In this document: positions 8,268 to 15,799 of the stretch, in pieces
How positions within the stretch are numbered: the stretch's first letter is position 1
How the letters are laid out: each line of letters opens with the position of its first letter
From: Solirubrobacterales bacterium
Lineage (GTDB): Bacteria > Actinomycetota > Thermoleophilia > Solirubrobacterales > 70-9
Length of the DNA stretch: 64,000 bases
NCBI GenBank assembly: GCA_020438355.1
Contig: JAGQUT010000006.1
Location: forward strand, 1-64,000
Direction of reading: 5' to 3'
Notes under the pieces: generated by a model
The model's database searches: none
What the model was told of the DNA's origin: nothing
The model's input: only the letters and a program-made list of their open reading frames with translations
Translations under genes and position numbers: made by a program

Positions 8268-8591
8268 TCAGTCGCAGCCGTTTCTCGCGATCCGCTCCAG
8301 CTTCTTCGAGAAAGCGGCGTCAGCCTGCTTCAGCTGAGGGGCCAGGCTCGTGAGGATCTCCCGCATCGACTTTCCGTCAGATTCGGACAGGGGCTTCTCC
8401 CGGCAAAGGGCGATCAGGTCGGTGAGTTGCTTTTCCCCTGCGGGGCTGAGTGAGCCCTTGGCAACAGCCTCGTCAACGGCCTGTCTTGCGAGGCTGACGG
8501 TCTGGGTGTCGCCGGAGTCAAGCTCCGCAACACCTCCACAGCCAGCGGCCAGCAGGGCACACGCCACCACAACTCCGACGACTTTCCTCAA
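8268..8591 (-). CDS. small lipoprotein
   Basis: A 107-residue protein with a lipoprotein signal: M-R-K, a hydrophobic run, then the lipobox L-A-A-G-C (Cys at ~18), so it is predicted to be membrane-anchored on the outer face. The mature part is ~88 residues, helical and charged, with one conserved-looking Cys pair (I-A-L-C-R-E and the penultimate N-G-C-D) that could form a disulfide. No family recognised. Confidence 0.75.
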   Translation of the reverse strand: MRKVVGVVVACALLAAGCGGVAELDSGDTQTVSLARQAVDEAVAKGSLSPAGEKQLTDLIALCREKPLSESDGKSMREILTSLAPQLKQADAAFSKKLERIARNGCD

Positions 8592-8648
8592 GGCTTCCTC
8601 CGGGACGGGACAGGAACGGCCGAAGCCTACCCATGAGGTGACGGTAAG

Positions 8649-8737
8649 CGGAGGGGGAGGGATTCGAACCCTCGATACGCCGTAAGACGCATGCTGGTTT
8701 TCAAGACCAGTGCATTCAACCGCTCTGCCACCCCTCC
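8649..8737 (-). tRNA. tRNA-Ser (UGA anticodon)
   Basis: On the minus strand a complete class II tRNA folds. The acceptor stem is GGAGGGG (8731-8737) with CCCCTCC (8650-8656) and discriminator G at 8649. The anticodon arm is CTGGT-CTTGAAA-ACCAG with anticodon TGA, there is a long variable arm, and the T arm is GAGGG-TTCGAAT-CCCTC. CCA is not encoded. The long variable arm and anticodon both indicate serine. Confidence 0.96.
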
Positions 8738-8787
8738 GTGGCCTTGGTGAGGCCTGCCGATTCTGACAGGCCCGAACTGATGTTGGC

Positions 8788-8964
8788 TCAGAAGACGAGC
8801 AGGAGTGCGCCGGCCACCAGGAGGAAGACCAGGATGATCACGATCGCCCGGATCATCGGGCCCGACATCATCACGTCGGGCGCTCCGTCTCCACCGGAGT
8901 TGCTGACACCCAGCTCCTCCATCTCTTCGCGGATCTCTTCCTCGGTCTGCAGGTGGTCGCTCAT
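8788..8964 (-). CDS. 58-residue tail-anchored small membrane protein
   Basis: A short gene with a clean ATG (8962-8964) and TGA (8788-8790). The protein has an acidic helical N-terminus (S-D-H-L-Q-T-E-E-E-I-R-E-E-M-E-E-L), a Gly/Ser linker and a single C-terminal hydrophobic helix (R-A-I-V-I-I-L-V-F-L-L-V-A-G-A-L-L-L-V-F). It is a candidate tail-anchored protein with a cytoplasmic acidic domain. It lies between a tRNA-Ser and a divergent MFS gene. Function unknown. Reality is supported by the coherent topology and codon use typical of this genome. Confidence 0.7.
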   Translation of the reverse strand: MSDHLQTEEEIREEMEELGVSNSGGDGAPDVMMSGPMIRAIVIILVFLLVAGALLLVF

Positions 8965-9056
8965 GGCTTCACTATCCCACGATTCGACCCGCTTCGCTCA
9001 CCCTGAAAGGACGAAGCGGGTTCCGCCAGACATGTCGTCCCTGTCAGGATGAGCCG

Positions 9057-10229
9057 GTGCGTCGTCTGCTCATTCTTGCCTGTGCGGTCGTCTTCCTTGA
9101 CGTGACCTTCTTCTCTGTCCTGACTCCGCTCTTGCCGAGCTACCAGGAAGAGCATCAACTCTCCGACGGAGCGGCCGGAGTGCTCGCCGGAAGTTTCGCG
9201 GCCGGTGCCCTGGCCTTCGCGATTCCCGCCGGCTGGATGGTCGCCAGGGTTGGTGCGAGGCCCACCGTGATCGGTGGGCTGGTCGCCCTTGGAATATGCA
9301 GCCCGCTCTTCGGCTTCGCGGAGAACATCGTCCTGCTTGACGTGCTCCGCTTCATCCAGGGTGGAGCCGGGGCCTTCATGTGGGCCGGAGCGATTGCCTG
9401 GGTCGTCGTTTCCGCTCCGGTCGAGAGGCGAGGCGAGATGCTCGGAATCGTGATCGCCGCGGCGGTCGCCGGCGAGCTGCTTGGCGCGCCGCTCGGAGCC
9501 ATTGCGCATGCGATCGGCACAGAGATCGTCTTCAGCGCGGTCTTCCTGGCCGCCGCGGTCCTGATCCTGATCGCGCTGGGTATACCCGGTGCCGCCAATG
9601 TCGAATCCCAGCCACTATCCGACGCCTGGCGACGGATCCGGGCTTCGGATGTACCGAGCGCGGTGGTGATGCTGGCCGTGCCTTCCGTCGCCTTCGGCCT
9701 TGCCGTGGTGGTCGGGCCGCTACACATGGATGAGCTGGGAGCGTCACCTTTCCTGATCGCCGCCGCTTTCGCCACCGGCTCGGTGATCGAACTCTTCGTC
9801 GGCCCCGTGATCGGCCGGGTGAGTGACCGGGTCGGCCGAACCCTCCCCTACCTGTTCGGAGTCGGAACGATGACCGTCGCGGTGATTGGCCTGGGAGCCT
9901 TCGGAGTGCTGCCCCTGATGTTCGTCACGGTGATGGTCCTGGCGTTTGGGGCCGGGATCGCCTTCACGCCCGCCAGCGCCCTGGTCACCGATCACGCCAC
10001 CGCCGCCGGTCTGAACCAGGGCTACGCCTCGGGGGCTTCCAACATGGCGTGGGGCGGAGGCCAGATGATCGGTGCGATGGGCGGTGGAGCGCTTGCCGGA
10101 TTGTCCGGGTACCTTCTGCCCTGTCTGATCACGGCTGCGCTGCTCATCAGCGTCGGAGTCGTGGCCCGGGCACTCGGCATTGGACCGCCGATCATCTCGG
10201 GCACAAGCGAAGAAGGGGGTCAAGGCTGA
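9057..10229 (+). CDS. MFS transporter
   Basis: A 390-residue membrane protein with about twelve hydrophobic helices in two halves. The MFS loop motif between helices 2 and 3 is recognisable (G-W-M-V-A-R-V-G-A-R-P-T). Its second-half counterpart is also clear (G-R-V-S-D-R-V-G-R-T). The start is GTG. The stop overlaps the ATG of the downstream lactone oxidase (TGATG), so the two genes are coupled and the transporter may move a sugar-derived substrate or product. Drug efflux is the main alternative for a short MFS of this kind. Confidence 0.88.
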   Translation: MRRLLILACAVVFLDVTFFSVLTPLLPSYQEEHQLSDGAAGVLAGSFAAGALAFAIPAGWMVARVGARPTVIGGLVALGICSPLFGFAENIVLLDVLRFIQGGAGAFMWAGAIAWVVVSAPVERRGEMLGIVIAAAVAGELLGAPLGAIAHAIGTEIVFSAVFLAAAVLILIALGIPGAANVESQPLSDAWRRIRASDVPSAVVMLAVPSVAFGLAVVVGPLHMDELGASPFLIAAAFATGSVIELFVGPVIGRVSDRVGRTLPYLFGVGTMTVAVIGLGAFGVLPLMFVTVMVLAFGAGIAFTPASALVTDHATAAGLNQGYASGASNMAWGGGQMIGAMGGGALAGLSGYLLPCLITAALLISVGVVARALGIGPPIISGTSEEGGQG

Positions 10230-11560
10230 TGGTTGGTGAAAGGTTCGACGCGAGAAAGCTCTCCACCAGGAACAGAAGGTGGTCGAACTGGTCACGCCTC
10301 CAGAGTTGTGACCCGCGCGACTTCGTGAAAGTGAGCGGGGTCGGCCATCTCTCTGAAGTGGTCGGCATGGCAGGCGCGGAAGGCCGGCAGGTCACGACGG
10401 TGGGCTCGGGTCACTCGTTCACGCCCGCGGCCCTTTCCGAAGACCTCCTCCTTGACATCACCTCGATCGCCGGGGTGATCTCGGTCGACCGGGAATCGGG
10501 TCTGGTCGAGGTGGGTGCAGGGACGATCCTGGCTGACCTGAACCGGGAACTCGACCGGCTCGGCCTGGCGATGCCGAATCTTGGTGACATCGACCGCCAA
10601 ACTATTGCCGGTGCCGTCTCGACCGGCACCCACGGCACGGGCCGTTCGCTCCCGAACATCTCGGCGCAGATCGAGGCGTTCAAACTCGTCACCGCCGACG
10701 GGGAGGTCAGGGAGTTCGGCCCGGGTTCTCTCGAACTCCTGGCCGGAAGGGTCGCGATCGGCTCTCTCGGGGTCCTTGCTTCGATCACCCTCCGGACAGT
10801 GCCTGCCTTCAGCCTTCACCGGATCGACGAGCCGATGGACCTCGACGAAGTCCTCTCCGACTTCGACCGGATCACCCAGGAAAACGAACACTTCGAGTTC
10901 TTCGTCTTCCCGTACACGAGGACGGCCCTGACCCTGAAGCGAAATCGCACCGACCTTCCGCTCGCCCCCCGCTCCGGCACAGACAGATTCCTCGGGGATG
11001 TAGTCCTCGAGAACGGGATCGGTGATCTCGCCCTGAGGCTCAGTGGTCTGATCCCCGGAAGCATCCCCCGGATGGCCCGCTATTCGACCCACTTCATGTC
11101 ACAGTCCGAGCAGGTCGACCGGTCTCACCGGGTCTTCGCCAACTACCGGACGATCCGCTTCAACGAGATGGAGTACGCCCTGCCCGCCGAATCAGGTCCC
11201 GAGGCGCTGGACCGGGTTCTCGGTTTGATTGAAGAGGAGTCGTTCCCGCTGGCGATGCCGATCGAATGTCGGATATCAGCCGGTGACGATGCCCTGATCA
11301 GTCAGGCTCACGGGCGCCACACCGTCTACATCGCCGTCCACCAGCACCAGACGATGGAGTTCGAGCCCTACTTCCGGGAGATCGAGAAGATCTTTCGTGA
11401 GTACGACGGACGGCCCCACTGGGGCAAGCTCCATTTCCGGGAGGCCGCTGACCTGGCACCGTCCTTCCCTCGCTGGGACGAGTTCCAGGCGGTAAGGGAT
11501 GATCTGGATCCGAACCGCACCTTCAGCAACGCCTACGTGAATAGGGTGCTTGGGCCGTAG
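10229..11560 (+). CDS. FAD-linked sugar-1,4-lactone oxidase (D-arabinono-lactone oxidase family)
   Basis: A 443-residue flavoprotein of the vanillyl-alcohol-oxidase superfamily. The N-terminus has the W-S-N-W pattern, then the FAD-binding domain with V-G-S-G-H-S-F (the usual flavin-linking His region) and G-A-V-S-T-G-T-H-G-T-G. The C-terminal ALO domain carries P-H-W-G-K-L-H and ends R-D-D-L-D-P-N-R-T-F-S-N-A-Y. Family members oxidise aldonolactones or polyols with oxygen. I start at the ATG that overlaps the MFS stop, because upstream residues in this frame lie inside the MFS gene. Alditol oxidase is an alternative. Confidence 0.9.
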   Translation: MVGERFDARKLSTRNRRWSNWSRLQSCDPRDFVKVSGVGHLSEVVGMAGAEGRQVTTVGSGHSFTPAALSEDLLLDITSIAGVISVDRESGLVEVGAGTILADLNRELDRLGLAMPNLGDIDRQTIAGAVSTGTHGTGRSLPNISAQIEAFKLVTADGEVREFGPGSLELLAGRVAIGSLGVLASITLRTVPAFSLHRIDEPMDLDEVLSDFDRITQENEHFEFFVFPYTRTALTLKRNRTDLPLAPRSGTDRFLGDVVLENGIGDLALRLSGLIPGSIPRMARYSTHFMSQSEQVDRSHRVFANYRTIRFNEMEYALPAESGPEALDRVLGLIEEESFPLAMPIECRISAGDDALISQAHGRHTVYIAVHQHQTMEFEPYFREIEKIFREYDGRPHWGKLHFREAADLAPSFPRWDEFQAVRDDLDPNRTFSNAYVNRVLGP

Positions 11561-11587
11561 CAGGGTTTGTGACGCAGAGTGCGTCCG

Positions 11588-12799
11588 CTACAGGAAAGTC
11601 TCGCCTTCGCCTCGATAGGTGGGTATTTCGTCCACGATCTCGCTGCCCTCGATCAGGATCAGGGACTCGAATCGCTCACACAGCTCGCCGGCCTTGGCGT
11701 GGCGGAGGTAGATGCTGTCACCGATCGAAAGCTGGTCGGCAGCATCTCCTTCAAGGGGCGTCTGCACTTCTCCCGCACCTTCCTCCTTGAGGAACCCGAG
11801 CCCGGCTGGAAGCCAGGGGGTAGGCAGCCTGGAGCCGTCTGCCGGCCCTGAGGCGAGGTACCCGCCACCGAGGGCGGTCACTACCCCCGGTCCGGGCCGA
11901 CGGACGACCGGCAGGGCGAATCCGGCCGCCGGGCGCAAGCTGAAAGTCGAGTAACCATCGAACAGACCAGGAGCGAAGAAACCCGAGCCGGCAGCCAACT
12001 CGGTCACCGCCTCCTCCGCCGAAGTCGAGTCGAGCGACCCGGTGCCCCCTCCGTTGACAAACTCCAGAGGGGCGACCTCCCGGATTCTGCTGACGACCTC
12101 CGCGCGGCGTTCGGCGATCTCCTCGCGGGACTTCCGCTGCATCCAGCGAATCGAACGGGACCGGAATGGACGACCCGGAACCTCGTCACCGACACCGGCT
12201 ATCTGCCCTTCGTAGGCCATCAGCGCGACCAGCTCGAGCTTCTCCCGCCGGCCAATCTCCTCGGCCATCTCGACTGCCTGATCGGGGGTGCGCACGGGAG
12301 AGCGGCGGGGCCCCGCCTTGAGCCTCCCGCCGAATGCCCACCAGCCTGCGTCGAGGTCGAGGCAAAGGCGAACAGGTGAGGCCTGGCTCCCGAGGACCGA
12401 CTCGATCAGGTCCAGGTGCTCGACGCAGTCGACCATCACGATCGGCGCGGCCCCCGGACTGGCAACAGAGCGGAGCGCCAGTTCGGCCAGCGCTTCAGTG
12501 TTGGCGGTCGGGTAGGCGAGAAGAAGGTTCTCCATCCCGCGATCGGCCAGCCAGAGAGTCTCGGGGAGAGTGAAAGTCATCAGTCCGCTGAACCGGTCGT
12601 TTCGCTCCAGGATCGATTCGATCAGGGGCCGTGACCGAATCGACTTGGTTGCGAGCCGGATCGGCTTGTCGCCGGCCCGTTCGAGCATCGACTCGGCGTT
12701 CGCCCACATCGCGTCCAGATCGACGAAGGCAAAAGGCGTCTCGATCTCGGCGAAAATTTCCTCGAGTTCTTCGTAGCTTCGGCCGGCCGGTTGATCCAT
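11588..12799 (-). CDS. PLP-dependent alanine racemase-fold enzyme (D-threonine aldolase/deaminase-like)
   Basis: A 403-residue enzyme. The N-terminal alanine-racemase-type barrel starts with T-P-F-A-F-V-D-L-D-A-M-W-A-N and carries the PLP lysine in R-L-A-T-K-S-I-R-S (~residue 52). The C-terminal domain resembles D-serine dehydratase/D-threonine aldolase enzymes, including a G-G-G-Y-L-A-S-G-P segment. It probably acts on a D-amino acid or beta-hydroxy-D-amino acid. It is convergent with the lactone oxidase gene, which ends 27 bases away. The exact reaction cannot be decided. Confidence 0.82.
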   Translation of the reverse strand: MDQPAGRSYEELEEIFAEIETPFAFVDLDAMWANAESMLERAGDKPIRLATKSIRSRPLIESILERNDRFSGLMTFTLPETLWLADRGMENLLLAYPTANTEALAELALRSVASPGAAPIVMVDCVEHLDLIESVLGSQASPVRLCLDLDAGWWAFGGRLKAGPRRSPVRTPDQAVEMAEEIGRREKLELVALMAYEGQIAGVGDEVPGRPFRSRSIRWMQRKSREEIAERRAEVVSRIREVAPLEFVNGGGTGSLDSTSAEEAVTELAAGSGFFAPGLFDGYSTFSLRPAAGFALPVVRRPGPGVVTALGGGYLASGPADGSRLPTPWLPAGLGFLKEEGAGEVQTPLEGDAADQLSIGDSIYLRHAKAGELCERFESLILIEGSEIVDEIPTYRGEGETFL

Positions 12800-12827
12800 C
12801 AGCCAAAGGCTAGAGCCGGGATCGGAC

Positions 12828-13655
12828 CTAGCGGGACAGAAAGAGCGAAATCAGACTGCTGAGACGTTCAGGCTCCTGGGCCATGAAGGCGTGCCCGCCC
12901 CCAGGGAAGGTGGCTTGCCAGGAGTTTCCGAGGGCAGCCGAAATGATTCGGCTGTTGTCGGCCGGGATGACCCTGTCCTCGAGACCGTGGGCAGTCAAAA
13001 CGGGGAACCCGTCGCGGGCCAGGCCAGAGATCCGGCCGATGGGAGGGTCCGCCGACTCGTACCAGTCGGTCATCGCCCTTTCCTGCTCGGCCAGGCCAGC
13101 CGGGTCGAGTCGGGATCTTGCGTCCGCTACGACCGAGCCGGCAGCCGCTTTCACCTGTGTGGCGAAATCAGGCGGGAACAGCAAATCGATCAGTCGATCG
13201 GCCTGCTCCTCGGGGCTGCCGCCCTTGTTCGTCAGGGCCTGTTCGATCTCCGGTGCCCTGCGTTCGGCCGAGGAGCCCCCGCCATCAGTCGAGAGGAGAG
13301 TGAGTGAGCGGACCCTTTCGGGGATCCGGGTGACCAGCGTCTGAGCGATGAATCCACCCATCGACCAGCCCGCCAGGTCAAATGTCTCGAGACCGAGGCT
13401 GTCCGCGAAGCTGACGAGGTCGTTCGCCATCGAGCCGATCGTGAGCTCTCCTTCCCCCCGGGCAGACTCACCGACACCGCGATTGTCGGGACAGATAACG
13501 GTCGACGCCTGGGCCAGGCCAGCCAGGAAGTTCGGGTCCCAGTCATCCTTGGTCGCGGCATAACCGTTGACAAGGAGCAGGGGCGGACCCTTTCCGACTC
13601 TTCTCCAGGCGATCCCGGTGGATCCGTCGACAGATCGTTCCTCCTCAGGGGCCAT
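12828..13655 (-). CDS. alpha/beta hydrolase
   Basis: A 275-residue alpha/beta-hydrolase. The nucleophile elbow is G-W-S-M-G-G (Ser ~98), the acid is in H-G-L-E-D-R-V-I-P, and the His is in G-G-G-H-A-F-M. The oxyanion-hole strand L-L-L-V-N-G-Y-A precedes them. The family covers esterases, lactonases and C-C hydrolases, so the substrate is open. It lies 40 bases downstream of the ThDP-dependent enzyme on the same strand, and the pair may act in one pathway. Confidence 0.87.
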   Translation of the reverse strand: MAPEEERSVDGSTGIAWRRVGKGPPLLLVNGYAATKDDWDPNFLAGLAQASTVICPDNRGVGESARGEGELTIGSMANDLVSFADSLGLETFDLAGWSMGGFIAQTLVTRIPERVRSLTLLSTDGGGSSAERRAPEIEQALTNKGGSPEEQADRLIDLLFPPDFATQVKAAAGSVVADARSRLDPAGLAEQERAMTDWYESADPPIGRISGLARDGFPVLTAHGLEDRVIPADNSRIISAALGNSWQATFPGGGHAFMAQEPERLSSLISLFLSR

Positions 13656-13695
13656 TCGCGGCAGTTTATGCCCTGCGGGTGAACCCGATTCGGGT

Positions 13696-15414
13696 TCAGG
13701 CTCCGGGCTGGGGGCCCGCCTGGATCTCCTTCCAGCGTGCGGCCATGGCGGCCGGGATCGAGCGGTTCGCGTCGCGGTCGGTCCTCAGGCAGATGACCGA
13801 TGGCTTTCCCGATTCCCGGGCCCTGGAGAGGGCCGGCGCGAGCTGATCGATCCGATCGACGTACTCGCCGTGGCAGCCGATGCCTTCGGCGATCTGGTCC
13901 CAGCGGATTTCGCCCTGGTCGGTTCCGAAAGTGCGGCCGTAGTTGGTGAGTTCGTTTGGTTCCTCCATCGTCCAGGAACCTTCGGCGAAGACCACGGTTA
14001 TCACCTGTATCCCTTCGCGGGCGGCCGACTGCATCTCCATGATGTTGAACCCGGCGGCGCCGTCACCGGTCAGGCATACGACCTCCCGATCCGGCACGCC
14101 GATCCGGGAGCCGATCGCCGACGGAATGCCTGTGCCGAGCATTCCCAGCTCCAAAATCGAGTGGTAGGAGCGGGGTCTCGAGGGAGGAAGGATCGAGTAG
14201 GACCAGACTGCGGTAAGACCGCCGTCCACCGTGTAAATGGCCTCATCGCCGAAGATCTCGCCGATCACGCCGATCGCATGGGCAGGATGGATCGTCTCCT
14301 TGTCCCATTCGAGAATCGGTCCGGCCTGCCCCATCCGCCATGACTCGCCCGTGCTCTGTGCCCGTTCGAGCAGATCCCTGGCTTCAGCGGAAGCGGCAAC
14401 TCCCCGGGAGAGTAGCTCCGCGACGATCCCGTCAAGGGCGTCCCTGACATCGGCGACCATCCCCATGGTCAGAGGGCGGGTGACTCCGATGTGAGTTGGC
14501 TCGATGTCGATCTGGATCAGCTTCTGGGACTCGGGATCACCCCAGTACTTGTCGTAGGGGAGATCGAGATTCCCGAGCCTTGATCCGGCGACAAGGATCA
14601 CGTCGGCTTCGCGCCTGGCTTGTCCGCCGCCATCACCGAAACCGAAAACATAGTTGGGGTTGGTGGAGGGGACACTCGCCCGACCCGCCTGGGTCGGTAT
14701 CAGCGGGCAGCCGAGCATTTCGGCGAGCTCGGCGACCTCAGCGTTGGCGCCGGCACGGTCGACGCCGGTCCCGGCCACGATCACGGGACGTTTCGCGTCA
14801 GCAAGCAGGTCGGCTGCGGCGGCGATCTGGGCGGCCGACGCCTTGGGCAGGGACGGCCGGTAAGCGTCGGGCCCAAGGATCAGCTGGTCCTTCTCGCCGC
14901 CGGTCTCATACATCACCGGCGCCGGCACTTCGACCTGAACCGGCCCTGGCCGGCCATTCCACATTTCCCGAAAGGCGAGACGCATGACCTCGGCGATCCG
15001 GCCCCACTCGAAAACCGGCCCGCCCCACTTCACCGCTGGCCGGAAGGCCTCGAGCTGGTCCTGGCCCTGGAAGGTGGACGGTGGGGAGGGGTAGCTGACG
15101 CCCATCCGGTGCTGGGAAGTGATCGCGAGAACCGGCACCCCTTCGTGGCGGGCGGTGAAAATCCCGGGGAGGAGGTTCACCGTTCCGGGACCCGGGTTTC
15201 CAATCACCGCGGAAGCCTTGCCGGTGGATTTGTAAAGACCCTCGGCCATGTGAACTCCGGCCGATTCGTGACGCACCGGAACCAGCCTGATGTTGTAGTC
15301 CTCCAGGCTCGCCAGCAGCGGGTCGATTTCGGGGGAAGGGAGCCCGAAGACGTGCTCGATTCCCTCGCTTGCCAGGCAGCGGGCAAAAACCTCTCCGCCG
15401 GTGATGTCGGTCAT
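13696..15414 (-). CDS. thiamine-diphosphate-dependent enzyme, acetolactate-synthase-like
   Basis: A 572-residue three-domain ThDP enzyme. The PYR domain has the catalytic Glu in V-R-H-E-S-A-G-V-H-M-A-E-G (~residue 50). The central domain is Rossmann-like, and the PP domain has G-D-G-A-A-G-F-N (~452). The usual motif ends in Asn-Asn about 27 residues later; here that place reads V-V-F-A-E-G-S-W, so the Mg-coordinating end is altered. No FAD-specific feature is clear. Candidates include benzoylformate/oxalyl-CoA decarboxylase-like or carboligase functions. It is probably co-transcribed with the downstream alpha/beta hydrolase. Confidence 0.85.
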   Translation of the reverse strand: MTDITGGEVFARCLASEGIEHVFGLPSPEIDPLLASLEDYNIRLVPVRHESAGVHMAEGLYKSTGKASAVIGNPGPGTVNLLPGIFTARHEGVPVLAITSQHRMGVSYPSPPSTFQGQDQLEAFRPAVKWGGPVFEWGRIAEVMRLAFREMWNGRPGPVQVEVPAPVMYETGGEKDQLILGPDAYRPSLPKASAAQIAAAADLLADAKRPVIVAGTGVDRAGANAEVAELAEMLGCPLIPTQAGRASVPSTNPNYVFGFGDGGGQARREADVILVAGSRLGNLDLPYDKYWGDPESQKLIQIDIEPTHIGVTRPLTMGMVADVRDALDGIVAELLSRGVAASAEARDLLERAQSTGESWRMGQAGPILEWDKETIHPAHAIGVIGEIFGDEAIYTVDGGLTAVWSYSILPPSRPRSYHSILELGMLGTGIPSAIGSRIGVPDREVVCLTGDGAAGFNIMEMQSAAREGIQVITVVFAEGSWTMEEPNELTNYGRTFGTDQGEIRWDQIAEGIGCHGEYVDRIDQLAPALSRARESGKPSVICLRTDRDANRSIPAAMAARWKEIQAGPQPGA

Positions 15415-15535
15415 GGCTTCTCCTAGCGATCAGGATGCAGGTAGACCGACCATACGCCGGAGCCCTGGCCCTGAACCTTCGGAAAAACCCCGAATCCCGG
15501 CTTCGGGAAAGCGCCCGGGTCGGGGTCGCAGCCAA

Positions 15536-15625
15536 CGGAGAGGGAGGGATTCGAACCCTCGATACGGCTATAAACCGCATACTCCCTTAGCAGGGGAGCG
15601 CCTTCAGCCACTCGGCCACCTCTCC
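15536..15625 (-). tRNA. tRNA-Ser (GCU anticodon)
   Basis: Minus-strand class II tRNA: acceptor GGAGAGG (15619-15625) pairs with CCTCTCC (15537-15543), discriminator G at 15536. The anticodon arm is CTCCC-CTGCTAA-GGGAG with anticodon GCT, and there is a long variable arm and T arm GAGGG-TTCGAAT-CCCTC. CCA is not encoded. Confidence 0.96.
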
Positions 15626-15799
15626 GGGCCGCCAGATTCTAGGAGATACGCGCCTCCCCCGGACTTCGCCGGACGACCGCATCCATCTTTCACTGCATGT
15701 GTTCTGATCGGAGTAGCCTGCCAACCAACCCGATGACCTCCCGGTCCGCCTGACGACGCCGATTGCCGCCATCCAGGCCGGGAACCAAGGAGAAACTTC

